From Melampsora larici-populina 98AG31 (Eukaryota; Basidiomycota; Pucciniomycetes; Pucciniales; Melampsoraceae): 64,000 nt of DNA. A program made the position numbers and the translations under genes. Of the stretch, positions 23,102-34,056 are shown one piece after another (the first letter of the stretch is position 1; each line of letters opens with the position of its first letter). The stretch is taken from positions 283,677 to 347,676 of the forward strand of contig NW_006768806.1 of NCBI RefSeq assembly GCF_000204055.1. The letters run 5' to 3'. Below the pieces are notes generated by a model that made no database searches, was not told the DNA's origin, and worked only from the letters and a program-made list of their open reading frames with translations.

Positions 23102-25228
23102 TCAAATCGTTCGTGGATGAAACTTAACCCATAATCCATCTTGAAAGCTCAAAGTCACAGAATGGACTTCTTTAATATTTTCCCTAACGGCTGATTTACC
23201 TGCTAACTCAACTCTAGAGAATTGATGAATTAATCTAATCAATGCGACAGACGTTTGAATATAAGCTGAAGAAGCAAAAAAACATTCTGTGTGAGTTTAA
23301 CTTTCAAGAGAAAGGGGTTTTCTTTTCTTTTGAAAGCAAGAAAAAAAACTTACCAAATTGTTGACCAAGACAAAGTCTTGGACCTGCACTAAATGGTTGG
23401 AAAGTAGATGGATTTTCACTTTGTAAGACTTGTCTACCATCTAACCAACGATCCGGTATGAATTCTTCTGCATCCTATGCGTATTTCAAAAGGTTATCAA
23501 ATCCAAGCTTCATTAGTTTCACAAATGTATCAAGAGGTTTTGTTTTTATTACTGACCATACCCCATACTTCTGGATCTCGTTGGAGGTCTTTGTAACTAA
23601 ATCGACAATCAGTTCTAGATGTTTGAGTAAGCAGTTGATCAGTAACCGTCAATTTCAAAAGATATAAAGATGAAGTTAAAATGTGAAATAAGTAAAATTG
23701 CAATCAAGACTAACCCAGCTGGAACAAATATACCGGATGGTAATACATCATCTTCGAATGCACCGCGTAGGTTACACCAAACAGGTGGATGAAGTCTGAA
23801 AACCAGAGAAAACACATCAATGATGTTGATAAGGAGCAGATGTAAAAGATTGGATGAACTGGAAGCACAAACCTTAGAGTTTCGTTAATCACTGCTCTAA
23901 GTAATTTACATTGACGGATTTGATCGCTAGAAATTGTAGAAATTTGAGCAAGATGACTCGATTCTAATTGAAGTCGATGCCAAAGCTCATCCCGGCCAGC
24001 TAATTCGTAAATGCAACTAGTGATTAGAGAAGCAAGTGTATCTCTTCCGGCAATTAATATATTGAGAAGTTCATGACGAAGAAGGCGAGTTGAGCAACCT
24101 GATCGACGTATGCCATCGAGTAGGGTTTCAGGTTCTTGTTGATCATCTGATAAACTACGCTCTTTGGCTACATTCTCTATCAATACATCTACGGCTGCCG
24201 AGACTCTCTTAATGGATGGATCGGGTGATAATTTTTGAAATAATCTGACTATGAAAGCTAGGTAAAAGAAGAGGAAGGGGATTGGTGAAAGTCAAAAGCA
24301 AACTTCCACAAGACCGAAACAAGGTGCTTACATGGTATAAAGATATATGCTATACAATGTGTTTGGGCGTCAGCAAAGTCGGTGGAGAAAGCTGTTGCAT
24401 CTATAGCACCTTCTTGTAATGGTCTATCAAGTAAGAGATCATTGAGCACATCCACACAATATCCAAAGAAATGTTGGGTAGCAACCGTGAGGGCTAAACG
24501 TGAAAAGACTAAAAAAATCAACAAAAAAGCACATCAAGTCAGTAAATCACAAGTTCATCGATAGTGACGAGAAAAATCGGACAAGTGAAACGGATCGTAC
24601 GATCTTGAATATCAACAGAATGATCTGAGCCATTTTGAAATTCAATCCAACTAATCAATCTAGAGACATGTTCTTCACAAGCATCCACATCAGAAACTCT
24701 TTGTTTTGTAAAATGAGGTCTACTTAATGTTCTATGCCAAGACCAAAGCGATCTTTGATCAGAATTGAAGATACCATCATCTAACAATGGATAAAGAGCC
24801 TCTTTGAAACTATTTGATTTACCCCAATTTTGAAAGTTTTTAGATAGAATATAATTAACATCCAAATGTGAGAAGGTTTGAATGATTTCGGTTCCAAAGA
24901 CATTAATTCTGATAGCTGGGGTTACTTTTGAATGAGAATTGAGGTAAGCGAATGAACTTGATGGATCACCTTTTAAAAGTGAAGTGATTTTATAATACAA
25001 GAATTTCAAATCAAATGGTATTGTACCAGTCACTAAAGGTGCTATTTTACTATTTAAGGATTTTGCTTTTGTTTTATTAGAGTGTTCTTCAACTTTCCAT
25101 CTGATCTGATTCATCAAGTAAACTAATAAAATCAATATTACGAATTGATCCAGAAAAGTTAAACTGTTAACATTGAGATTCGGAATCATTGATGATAAGC
25201 CGATTCGATCCGATATGATCAACTCCAT
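23102..25228 (-). CDS. Cytochrome P450 (CYP52/CYP63-like architecture)
   Basis: Heme-thiolate monooxygenase with a single N-terminal anchor ([14 protein letters not shown], about residue 30). It resembles by eye the fungal alkane/fatty-acid hydroxylase clan. Multi-exon: 25228 to about 24560, 24494-24332, an exon beginning near 24246 with [14 protein letters not shown], and at least three more down to the stop at 23104-23102. Motifs: C-helix [13 protein letters not shown]-helix [10 protein letters not shown], ExxR as ETLR, then across an intron [17 protein letters not shown] region [11 protein letters not shown], and heme loop [13 protein letters not shown]. The last exon ends [14 protein letters not shown]. 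The exon 1 donor (gtccga) is weak, and the acceptor before EEFIPDRW has two options; otherwise frames agree. Substrate is unknown. Confidence 0.88.
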
Positions 25229-26207
25229 GATGTAGGTCGTAAGAGGCCGTCAGATGTGGTTTCAATATGTACGATTATAATTTGGTATGGATGGATTTTG
25301 GATGTATATCTACAGAAGACAAAAAGGACAAGATGGAGAAGTGTTCAGGGTTATATAACAGTCATTTCACAAAACATTGACCAAAGTTGCCCGGACAACT
25401 TTAGCAAATTGGCGGGGAACTTGAGTTTTTCTGAATTGACTGAAGTTGCGACAATTGCATAAAGTCCCCCTGAATTTGGTCGAGGTGGACTGGACGAAAA
25501 TTTGGTTGCAATTGATTTCATAGCTTCAATCACACTTCATATTACATATTGTGATGGATATCCCAGAGGGTTTAAGTAGTACGCTGCGATCTGTCATGGT
25601 CAGTGTGATGTTTTCACATTTCCGGTTATGATCATAGGCGCTTTTTCTGAAAGATATGTGATACGTAAAAAATGACCAAACTTGAGACCCCCTATCAGCC
25701 GTCTACCGTAAACTTAACAAAGTCCCAGAACCAACCTTTGAGAGACGAATCAAGGCAGAGGGCAGCCAGTTGCTCGTGAAAAAGATATGTACATTGCGGA
25801 ATCCTCGGTAGTTAAAGGTGTAAAAGGATTTTGAGGACAAGCAAAAGGCTCAACGGGGAGTCTTGTGTTTGTGCAGCATTGCCGATAAGTCTCGATAACT
25901 CCCTCGCAGGCTTGGGCTGTCGCAAGCGAAAGCTGACTGCGTGGGACTTTATTAAGTTTACGTCTACCGTTATCATTTGACTTAGATAAGGGGTGTGAGA
26001 ACTTTGCAATGATTTCTTTGCAGGCATTGACTGGCTCATTGAGGGTTTCAAAAACCGATGTTTGTGAGATCCTTTTTGCCCCACGCGATCTTTCTGAATA
26101 GTCAGTACATATTTCCTCTTTTTGAATCGGGATTCGGAGATCGCAAGAGCCTATGTAGTGACTCGTGGGGTTGTGTACCCCTTGGCATGTCACAGCATCC
26201 ACAGTAT
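25229..26207. other. Intergenic between P450 and retrotransposon copy B
   Basis: A Cys-containing frame stays open on - from 26202 to 25750 (motifs QACEGVIETYRQCC, ending GCPLP). It has no ATG and its upstream end coincides with the retroelement edge at 26208. It could be the tail of a small cysteine-rich gene cut by the insertion, but I cannot support a full gene. The rest probably holds the P450 promoter. Confidence 0.35.
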
Positions 26208-26946
26208 ATTGACGAGGGTGGCCAAAGGCACGACGTCACCCAAGAGTTCCATCGAGACACGTGACGTAGTGTTCAGGATGGGGGCGCGGCCTTTAAAAAA
26301 AAGACGCGCCCTGGCGCGTTAGGCGCAGCCTCTCACAGTGCAAAAACAAAAAAAATGGAAAAGATGGAAAAAGAATCAAAAAATTGCTTTTTAACTAAAC
26401 TTAAATACACTTTAGCTACTGATCAGGTAGGTTGAAGATGAGATATTTGAAGGTTGCATGTTACTTGAAGCCGTGGAAGTTGAGCAACGAGTGAAATTTG
26501 AACCGAATGGTTTAGAAGTCAATTCATAGAGGGTATTTACATGATTGGCATCACCAAAATGGAGTAGAAGACAAAGAGGAAACTTCATAAAATGCCGTTT
26601 GCACAAAATAGACACAGGGAAAGCCCCACTTTCTCACTACGGGGCATACAGACTTTTGGGCGCGCCAACCCTGTTTTCAAGATTGCTGGGGGCGCCTTGC
26701 GCCTAGGCGCGTGGCACGTGCCCTGGCGCGTTATTTTTTTGTGCCCCCATCCTGACGTAGTGTATGAGTGTGAAGTAATCAGGGCCGGGACAATACCCGG
26801 CCCTGTGAGAGAGAGGCTAGGCAAACTGTGAAAATCTCTTCATCACAGTTTGACACGCCACACACCACTCATACACCTCAGATTTGAATCATCAAATCTT
26901 TTGCTAAATGCTTCCCAAAAAGAAATAAAGTAATTTCATTTTGAAA
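26208..26946 (+). repeat. Copy B repeat A1, interrupted
   Basis: Matches A2 (33342-33589) over about 249 bp once the 26274-26754 insertion and its duplicated target are removed. The gag-like ATG follows at 26972. Confidence 0.8.
26274..26754. mobile_element. 481-bp MITE with CAGGATGGGGGC termini
   Basis: Terminal inverted repeat CAGGATGGGGGC / GCCCCCATCCTG (12 bp perfect), with GC-rich subterminal repeats built on GCGCGCC/GGCGCG. Target duplication ACGTAGTGT at 26264-26272 and 26755-26763 (9 bp, one extra T before the left end). Uninterrupted A2 gives the empty site (..GACATAGTGTATGAG..), confirming an insertion. No coding capacity. A 9-10-bp duplication suggests mobilisation by a Mutator-like transposase; an 8-bp hAT reading is less good. 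Confidence 0.8.
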
Positions 26947-27032
26947 ACATCTTGGAAACAAAAAAGAAGAAATGGCAGCACAAGGTCAAAGCAGTTCCAA
27001 AGTATTCACAAAAGATGTGAACAAATTATGCA

Positions 27033-27132
27033 NNNNNNNNNNNNNNNNNNNNNNNNNNNNNNNNNNNNNNNNNNNNNNNNNNNNNNNNNNNNNNNNNNNN
27101 NNNNNNNNNNNNNNNNNNNNNNNNNNNNNNNN
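27033..27132. other. Assembly gap, 100 N
   Basis: Exactly 100 Ns, the usual placeholder for a gap of unknown length. It falls in the low-complexity Arg/Glu-coding part of gag exon 1. Confidence 0.95.
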
Positions 27133-27503
27133 GTGAAAACCAAAAAAAGAAAATCAGGAGAAGAAGAAGGCAGAAATGATGATTTAGGTAGTGACTTGAC
27201 TGAAGTAGAAGAGGACAACAAGAATGAGGAAAATGAAGAAGAGGAAGGAGGAGATTTAAAAGAAGCAGAAGAAGGAAATGGAGGAAACAGGGGAGGTGAA
27301 GGGATACCATCTCTTTAGGTAAGCATAACCAAATAAAATTATTCTCCAAAATCTCCCACATCAGAATTTCTCTTGTATCATTCCCAAACTTTTTCGCAAC
27401 AAACAAAAAAAAGAAAAGAAAAGACTTGATAAGGGCATATCCTGGAGAAATCAAACCGTAGAAAGGAAGATAAAAAATGACTAACCAGAAAGAAAAACTG
27501 CAA

Positions 27504-27642
27504 CCACACGGGTGGAACAGATCTCCAAAAGACTGAAACCACATGGGTGGATCAGATGTCCTGAAGTCCAGAAAAAGCAACATCTATGTCCTGAAGTCCA
27601 GAAAAGGCAACACCTAGAAAAATACTGAAGCCACACAGGTGG
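27504..27642 (+). repeat. Three CCACACGGGTGG motifs inside the copy B ORF1 intron
   Basis: CCACACGGGTGG (27504-27515), CCACATGGGTGG (27539-27550) and CCACACAGGTGG (27631-27642), each followed by an acag/tcag element; the last two also carry ATGTCCTGAAGTCC, which itself is repeated several times to about 27690. Same motif and same intron as in copy A. Confidence 0.75.
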
Positions 27643-29324
27643 GTCAGATGTCCTGAAGTCCTTGAAGTCTAAAGTCCTGAAGTCCTATAGTCAAAAGTCC
27701 TAGAATGTCGTGATAAAAAGATTCGTGATTAAAGTAAACACAGAAAGAGATAAAATAGCAAGAATAGTGCTAATGTGTCGTGTGATCTTGTGTGTTGTGT
27801 TGTGTCCATACAGGCAACAAAGCAGAGTTTGTAAATGAAAACACGCATATTGATTGAGAACACAAACAATACGTAGCCAAATTGATGAAACTTTATGAAA
27901 AAGGCAAAACCGGAAAATTTCAAATGTTAGAGAGTGCATAGGAGAAGTGGTGTGAAAAAGTAAAGTCAAGACCAAGACCAATAGAAATGCTAAACTGTTC
28001 CAGTGAGGAAGAAGAGGTAGATCAAACCACTTTGAAAAGGAAAGGAAAGGAACAGGCGACTGAAAAGCCAGCAAAGATAGGAAAGACAATGGCACAAGGA
28101 GTGACTCTCACTCACAGACTTATAGATCTTTCACCTTATTGGGATGGAAGGATGACAGCGTGTTTTGGATATGTTCCCTTAACAATATTTGTACCAGCCT
28201 GGTCACTGGCAGACAAAACACACATGTCGAATCGGAGGAAACAAAACTCGTCCTGTTCAGATATCATTTTGTATGTTGGTCTTTGAGTGCCAAATGAGTG
28301 GAGACAGAGCTTCTTAATGTGGTCAACATTGTTCAAATTGTATCTTCAATATTGGAGAGTAAAATATCATCGTGAAGATATAACACTACAACTGGAAGAA
28401 CATTACAAGATAATGTTAGCAATCAAGGCAAAGTATAACAATGCCTGGGGCCCAGTGCTTTGATATGATATAACTCACCGCACAAATGTCTTCAGTCACA
28501 CGCTAGCAGACGGATCATTGTTGGATGTAGGAGTGAGAAACAACATCTTAGTTGAGCAAGCAATAACTGACTCCAAGGCAAACAGAGATCACAGGTACTT
28601 TGACAATCCGTACATAGTAGGAGGAGCTTTAGAGCACATCAATCCGTGGACAGGCAGGAATCAAGTTGGTTGGGATTTACTGTCTAACGGAGATGAACAA
28701 ATCACAGCGGTAACAGGTGGTAGGATGCTATCAGATTTAGCATCAAATAGTAGTAACAAGGTTCATCAGCAATCTAATCATCACTCAAGTTACAATAGAA
28801 TGGGACAATCTTCTCACCAGAACTATAGCCATGATCATAACAAATTTCACAATCAAGGTGCAATGAACCATGGATCAAACAGACAAAGAAGAGGCAGGAG
28901 AGGAAGAGGAAACAGTAGAGGAAATGGAATTAGAGGAGGTGGAACTCAAGTTGCAACAAACCCAGCCCCAATGATGGTTATCAATGGGGTTGTAGTGCCT
29001 AAGTACAGACCAGGAGCCTTTGAGGCGTTGAAAGCAGCAAGGCAAGCCAGAGGTAGCAGTAATGGAACAGGAACAAATCCGTGAGTATAATGAAGAGTTG
29101 CATTAGAAATCAATTTCTCTACCTTGTTTTGTCTCGTCCACCCTCCAACCATGTTTATTATGACACTCTGAGAAATTTCAAGAGTCCCTGGGGCAGAAAT
29201 AAACTAGAAATGAATGATGTGATGAAAACATTTTTTGTGACACAAAACAAAATGTGAGAGTGAGAAACTGAGACCCTTGCCCTCGACTGTTTGTAGGGAG
29301 ATTGTGAGACAAAAGAACAACAAA

Positions 29325-30531
29325 ATGCCACAAGATGGGAAGAAGTTGAACTCACCGTCCCAGAGAGAAGTGCCAAATGAACCACTTCCGCCTGAAGCAC
29401 CAATAGTTGGAGAGCAGCCAGAAGAGCCCAGACCAAGTTCAACAAGGTCGAATGGAAGATGGCCATCAAAGGCTAGGTGCAAAATGAATATAAAAGAATG
29501 GAGAGAACTGGCAAGAAGTTGTGGAGTAGAAAAAGAGGTCAAGGAAGTAATAAAAGGGTTGGTGTCAGGTTTCACACAAGGAATACCTGAACATTATTTG
29601 AATGGCAAGAGGTGGTGGACACCAGACAATCACAGTTCAGCATCAGCAGTCGAGGAGAAAATAATGAGGAATTTGTACAAAGAAAGAGCCACAGGGAGAG
29701 TGTTTGGCCCATTCACCCACAAAGAGATGTACGTGAAGTGGGGCTTTTTCCAGACAAACCCAATGGGCAGCGTGATAAACAATGACGGATCCCTCCGAAT
29801 GATCAACAACCTCTTGTATCCAGTAGATGATGAAGAAGTTCCTTCAGTAAACTCAATGGTGGATAAACATGAATTTGATACAACTTGGGACGATTTCCAC
29901 GTGGTGACAACTTACTTCAGAACACTTTGACAAAATCATATTGTTAGCCATCTATGATTGGGAGAAGGCTTATAGACAAGCCGAAACTAAAGAGGAAGAG
30001 TGGAGTTACTTAGTGATAAAAGACTTCCAAAATAGAATATGGATAGACATAGCAGTCCCATTTGGCGGAGTAGCTGGGTGCGGGACATTTGGGAAAGTAG
30101 CAGACGCATGGCAGTTGACAATCCAAAAACAATTGAAGATTGACCAAATTCTCAGATGGGTAGACGACAATATGATACTGAAGCTAGAAAGAGACAGCCT
30201 AAAAATCAAAGATGTAGTCAGAGTTAGTACACAGATGGGAGTAAAAACTAATCAGGAAAAGCTTAGAGAGTTCGCTGAAGAACAAAAATATTTAGGATTC
30301 ATTTTCAATGGAGTAGACAAAACGGTAAGGTTACCTGATGAAAAGTTGGCTGAACAGTTGGAAGCTGTAAATAAGATGCTTAAAGAGGATGGCCCGTGGG
30401 GCTTAAAGCTTAAAGGAAGCGGACTCCACCATAGGAAAAATCACACACCTCATGTATATCGTACCACATATGAAACCCTATATGAGGGGTTTATATGTAT
30501 GGTTGAATCCTTGGCAGAAAACAAACCCTAA
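29325..30531 (+). pseudogene. Copy B reverse transcriptase, frameshifted
   Basis: Starts MPQDGKKLNSPSQREV at 29325. RT motifs match copy A: GRVFGPFTHKEMY, MGSVINNDGSLRMINN, AIYDWEKAYRQ, VPFGGVAGCGTFG and RWVDDNMILKLE. A 2-base deletion near 29925 (TTCAGAACAC against TTCAGGAAACAC in copy A) breaks the frame, and the RT/RH junction near 30400 is disturbed by extra sequence. CGA at the position of the copy A stop shows the ancestral Arg. Confidence 0.85.
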
Positions 30532-31117
30532 AAGATTCCTGTCAAGAGCAGCATAGATGGACCTAGAAAGTTGGAGCAAAGCACTATCAACGTTTGAACC
30601 AAGAAGGATTGTTCCAGCGGTCGAACCAGAGCCAGTAGGATGGGTGGGAGATGCGAGTGGAGTTGGAATCGGAGTCATATTAGACTTTGGATGGACCAGG
30701 TACAAGCTGAAAGAAGATTGGCAGACGAGAGGATTGGCAGGAGACAAAACATGTTGCGATATTGCCTGGGCCAAAACGGGGGCGATAAGGTTGGGCTTGT
30801 TGATGTTAGAGGTTTTGACGGACGTGAGGGGTAGAAAGTTTTGGGTGAAGACAGACAATACTACTACAGAATCGACCATCAACAAAAGACAATCAAAAAG
30901 TGAACAAGTCAAAGAAGAGTGGAAAAAGATCCAACACTTACTACTCCGACTACAGTGTGACATTACAGAAGAGAGGGTAAATTCAGGAGATAAAAATGCA
31001 GACAGACTATTGAGAGGATTAGACAATTAAGAGGAGCAGCTAGGACCACGGTTGGAAATCAAACTACCAGCAGATCCCGAACTCCTCTTAGAAGAAATAT
31101 GATATCCCCAAAAACAG
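30420..31117 (+). pseudogene. Copy B RNase H domain
   Basis: Homologue of the copy A RNase H: begins EADSTIGKITHLMYIVPH in a frame different from RT, interrupted by TAG at about 30554 (after SRAA) and by TAA after RGLDN (31028-31030). Visible: GDASGVGIG, IAWAKTGAIRLG (Lys replaces the catalytic-position Glu), VKTDNTTTEST and DKNADRLLRG (altered from DNDADGLSRG). Substitutions at conserved sites fit a dead copy. The terminal ATGA overlap with the recombinase ORF is retained. Confidence 0.8.
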
Positions 31118-32828
31118 AGAAGAAAATTAGCTTATTCCTACAAGACACAAAAGGTGAAATCAAGTGGAGGAGCAATAACGTACAAACTCATATGTTATCA
31201 GGAGGATGGGCAGAAGCAACTTTGATTAATTATAATAGTGAGGTATCAAAGTTGATAAAATCTTCATTAGAAAAAGGCTATAAGAGACAGGATCTATTGC
31301 CAGTATCAGTTAGTTTATTGTATGAATTTGTAACATGGTCTGGAAAGAAATTAGAAGCAGATGGAAAATCAGAAGTACGAGGAGACAAATCAGCAACAAC
31401 ACTGCAAACATTATTCAACTTCCCCAAGTGGGCAGGAAAAAATGATTGGGAGTATGATTTGTCATAAAATGATCTATCACTCCATACCTGAGCCATAACA
31501 CCCACACTACATATGTGTAGCAGGCCCAGTGAATATGTGGTTATCATGTACATACAGTTCTGCTCAGTTATCTGCTCATCAGGATAAGTTATTCATATGT
31601 AATACATTCTGTAACTTTTTTGAGATTGAAAAAAGCATTCAAAAGATTGACTACATACACTGACTCAATGTTTTGGTGTGTTCTCATCAACTCAACTGCA
31701 TGTAACACCCTTTCTGTTACTAAGAAATAGCTTCAACAATATTGCTTGAGCAGCTACAGAATTATATGTAGTGAATTTTTGGGACAATTTTTTCAAAGTC
31801 AAAAAAGTTACATGTGGTATAACATGTGATCTATTTATTCTGATGGGCCAAAAACTGAGCAGACCTGTATGTACATGATAGACAACTATTGACTTAGCTT
31901 GCTGCACATATGTAGTGTGGGTGAAATGGCTCAGGTGCGCAGTATGAGATTCTTTTATGACAAACTGTACTATTAATCATTTTCCTCTTCCAAATTGGGG
32001 AAGTTGAATGATGTTTACAGTGAAATTGAAGTAGAAACGTTCAAGAAATATCTCACGGGAATTAAATGCTGGCATTTGTTTCACAACGAAGAATATCCCA
32101 AGTATGATGTGTTAAAATTCTCGGTGTTATTGAAGTCGTCCAAAATCGCAGAGGCGGCAATACAAGAATCAGAGAAGGAACAGAAAAAACCAATATTACT
32201 GTGTCACTTAGCTCAGTTGTTAAGAGAGGTATCAAAAGGAGGAAGGAGAGAACAAATGGCGTTAACAATCACGTTAACGGCATTTTGGGGTATGGCACAG
32301 CTAGGAGAATTAGTATCAGACAACAAGAGTAAGAGATTGATACAGAGGAAAGACTTACTTTGGACACCGGAAGAGAATAAAGTAATGATAGCAATCTTCA
32401 ATGCAAAGACGGCAAAACCAGGACAAGTTCAGTATATCAAGCTAAAGAGGCAGAATTCATATCTGGATCCAACAGCTGCAATAGAAAGGGTGATGGTCAA
32501 TAATAAAACTGGACCAAAAGACCCATTGTTCTCCTATTTAGAAGAAAACAGGACAAGAAGCACCATATCGAAATCAAAACTTATGGCAATATTTAGGAGA
32601 GTGCGGGAAGCTAATAAAGAGGAAACTAAGCTTTCAGGTCACTCGTTCCGAGTAGGTTGTGCTAACTTAAGGTTGAATGAAAAGAAGCTGATTGAGGAGA
32701 TTACGACAGTAGGTTGATGGCAGTCAAAGGCATATCAACTGTACCTAAGAAAATATAGTAAACAAGAGAAGAGAGAGACAAAAGAAATCTGGAAAATGTT
32801 TGAATTTGAAGACTGGCAGAAAGAGTGA
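31099..32828 (+). pseudogene. Copy B tyrosine recombinase, interrupted by a MITE
   Basis: Begins MISPKTEKKISLFLQD, matching copy A, and runs to about codon 100, where a 623-bp MITE (31400-32022) is inserted. The frame then resumes as EIEVETFKKYLTGIKCWHLFH, with FWGMAQLGEL (the catalytic Arg is now Gln), HSFRVGCANL, and a TGA at 32715-32717 in GR/WQSKAYQLYLRKY. Loss of the first catalytic Arg alone should inactivate it. Confidence 0.88.
31400..32022. mobile_element. 623-bp MITE with CACTG ends inside the recombinase ORF
   Basis: Termini CACTGCAAACATTATTCAAC and, inverted, CACTGTAAACATCATTCAAC. The inverted similarity continues for about 150 bp on each side, leaving a short central spacer. Flanks (..caa and aaa..) allow a 2-3-bp target duplication. 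CACT(A/G) ends with 3-bp duplications are typical of CACTA (CMC/EnSpm) elements, so this is a likely non-autonomous CACTA foldback. The interrupted recombinase frame of copy A gives the empty site. Confidence 0.85.
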
Positions 32829-33135
32829 GTTAAGTTAAATAAGAATGATAATGAGAAGTAAAAGCTGACCGAAGCGTTGTGTTAATAGTTGATACGGTAA
32901 AGAGGGAAGATGGCGGGAAGAGGGTTTGGTGAATTTAAAAAGGATGTTTGTGTTGGGGATGTGACGGGGTGAAGGGAGATAGGAATACCAGATGAAATAA
33001 AGTTTGCTCAATTAAACTAAGTGGTGTATGAACGGCAGATCTTCTACGTGAGATCAACACATACAGGCATGGACTGATGTTGTGTTTGGGATTTCAACAA
33101 GCTCAGGACAACACCCATCCAGAGATTGGGAGGTA

Positions 33136-33341
33136 GAAAACCCTTTCTTGGACAGGCAGTCCCTGGCCTATGCCCCCCCCACACACCAGGTCTAAACCTG
33201 AATAAGGTGAAGACCTGAATCAGTGATTGCTTGAACAAGAAAGGAAAGAGAAATATATTTACAAGACAAAAAGTTTACAAATGAGAAATGAAAATATATA
33301 TTGATAAGTGAGAACTGAACACGCCACACACACAAAGATGG
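33136..33341 (+). repeat. Copy B repeat B1
   Basis: 206 bp, begins GAAAACCCTTTCTTGG and ends ..CACAAAGATGG, directly abutting A2. Matches B2 (33851-34056) with few substitutions. Confidence 0.9.
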
Positions 33342-33589
33342 ATTGACAAGGGTGGCCAAAGGCACGACGTCACCCAAGAGTTCCATCAAGACACGTGACA
33401 TAGTGTATGAGTGCGAAGTGATCAGGGCCAGGACAATACCCGGCCCTGTGAGAGAGAGGCTAGGCAAACTGTGAAAATCTCTTCATCACAGTTTGACACG
33501 CCACACACCACTCATACATCTCAGATTTGAATCATCAAATCTTTTGCTAAACACTTCCCAAAAAGAAATAAAGTCATTTCATTTTGAAA
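33342..33589 (+). repeat. Copy B repeat A2
   Basis: 248 bp, intact counterpart of the interrupted A1. Starts ATTGACAAGGGTGGCC and ends TTTCATTTTGAAA. The B1/A2 junction is seamless, as in copy A. Confidence 0.9.
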
Positions 33590-33850
33590 CCTGTCCCACC
33601 CGCCCTACAGATAGGGGCAGGAGATATGAGCAAGATAATATACAGGAAGTATAATGGGTGTCAGTCAGGAAACAAAACAAGTACAACAACAGCAACAAGA
33701 ATTACATAAATTCAAGACTGAGGAAATGAATCGAGATGAAAACAAAGAAAAATAAGATGCACAGTAAATAGATGGAATTGGCCATAAAAATTGGAGATCT
33801 CATCAAATGAAGGAAATGGTTCCATGGGCCACCCACCCACCCCCGCCCAC

Positions 33851-34056
33851 GAAAACCCTTTCTCGGACAGGCAGTCCCCGGCCTACAGCCCCCCCACACA
33901 CCAGGTCTAAACCTGAATAAGGTGAAGACCTAAATCAGTGATTGCTTGAACAAGAAAGGAAAGAGAAATTTATTCACAAGACAAAAAGTTTACAAATGAG
34001 AAATGAAAATATATATTGATAAGTGAGAACTGAACACGTCACACACACAAAGATGG
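33851..34056 (+). repeat. Copy B terminal repeat B2
   Basis: 206 bp, 3' terminus of the element. Preceded by spacer C ending CCACCCACCCCCGCCCAC, a C-rich block also seen inverted in copy A (about 16214-16239). Confidence 0.9.

Larger units (their letters stand above)
26972..29084 (+). pseudogene. Copy B gag-like ORF1, broken
   Basis: Homologue of 20191-22265: start MAAQGQSSSKVFTKDVNKL, acidic Glu-rich block, intron 27319-27813 (gtaagc .. tacag), then LTHRLIDLSPYWDGRMTACF and an Arg-Gly tail ending near 29084. In-frame TGA codons at 27855, 28284 and 28461 lie at positions that are Arg in copy A; a TAG near 27940 replaces Tyr. A 100-N gap (27033-27132) hides part of exon 1, and the frame after the gap does not match that before the intron. 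Confidence 0.85.
26208..34056 (+). mobile_element. Tyrosine-recombinase retrotransposon, copy B (decayed)
   Basis: Second member of the family found at 16.0-22.5 kb, in + orientation: A1 26208-26946 (split by a MITE), gag, RT, RNase H, YR, B1 33136-33341, A2 33342-33589, spacer C 33590-33850, B2 33851-34056. B1 and B2 are both 206 bp; A2 is 248 bp. Outer edges match those of copy A (ATTGRC.. start, ..AAGATGG end). Every ORF is broken by stops or frameshifts, two MITEs have inserted, and a 100-N gap lies in gag. Protein similarity to copy A is high but nucleotide divergence is large, so these are different subfamilies or an old copy. Confidence 0.88.

Noticed and set aside
25750..26202. 150-codon cysteine-containing frame on - next to copy B
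   Set aside because: No ATG (begins with GTG), ends at the retroelement edge, no splice partner; kept only as a note in the intergenic entry.
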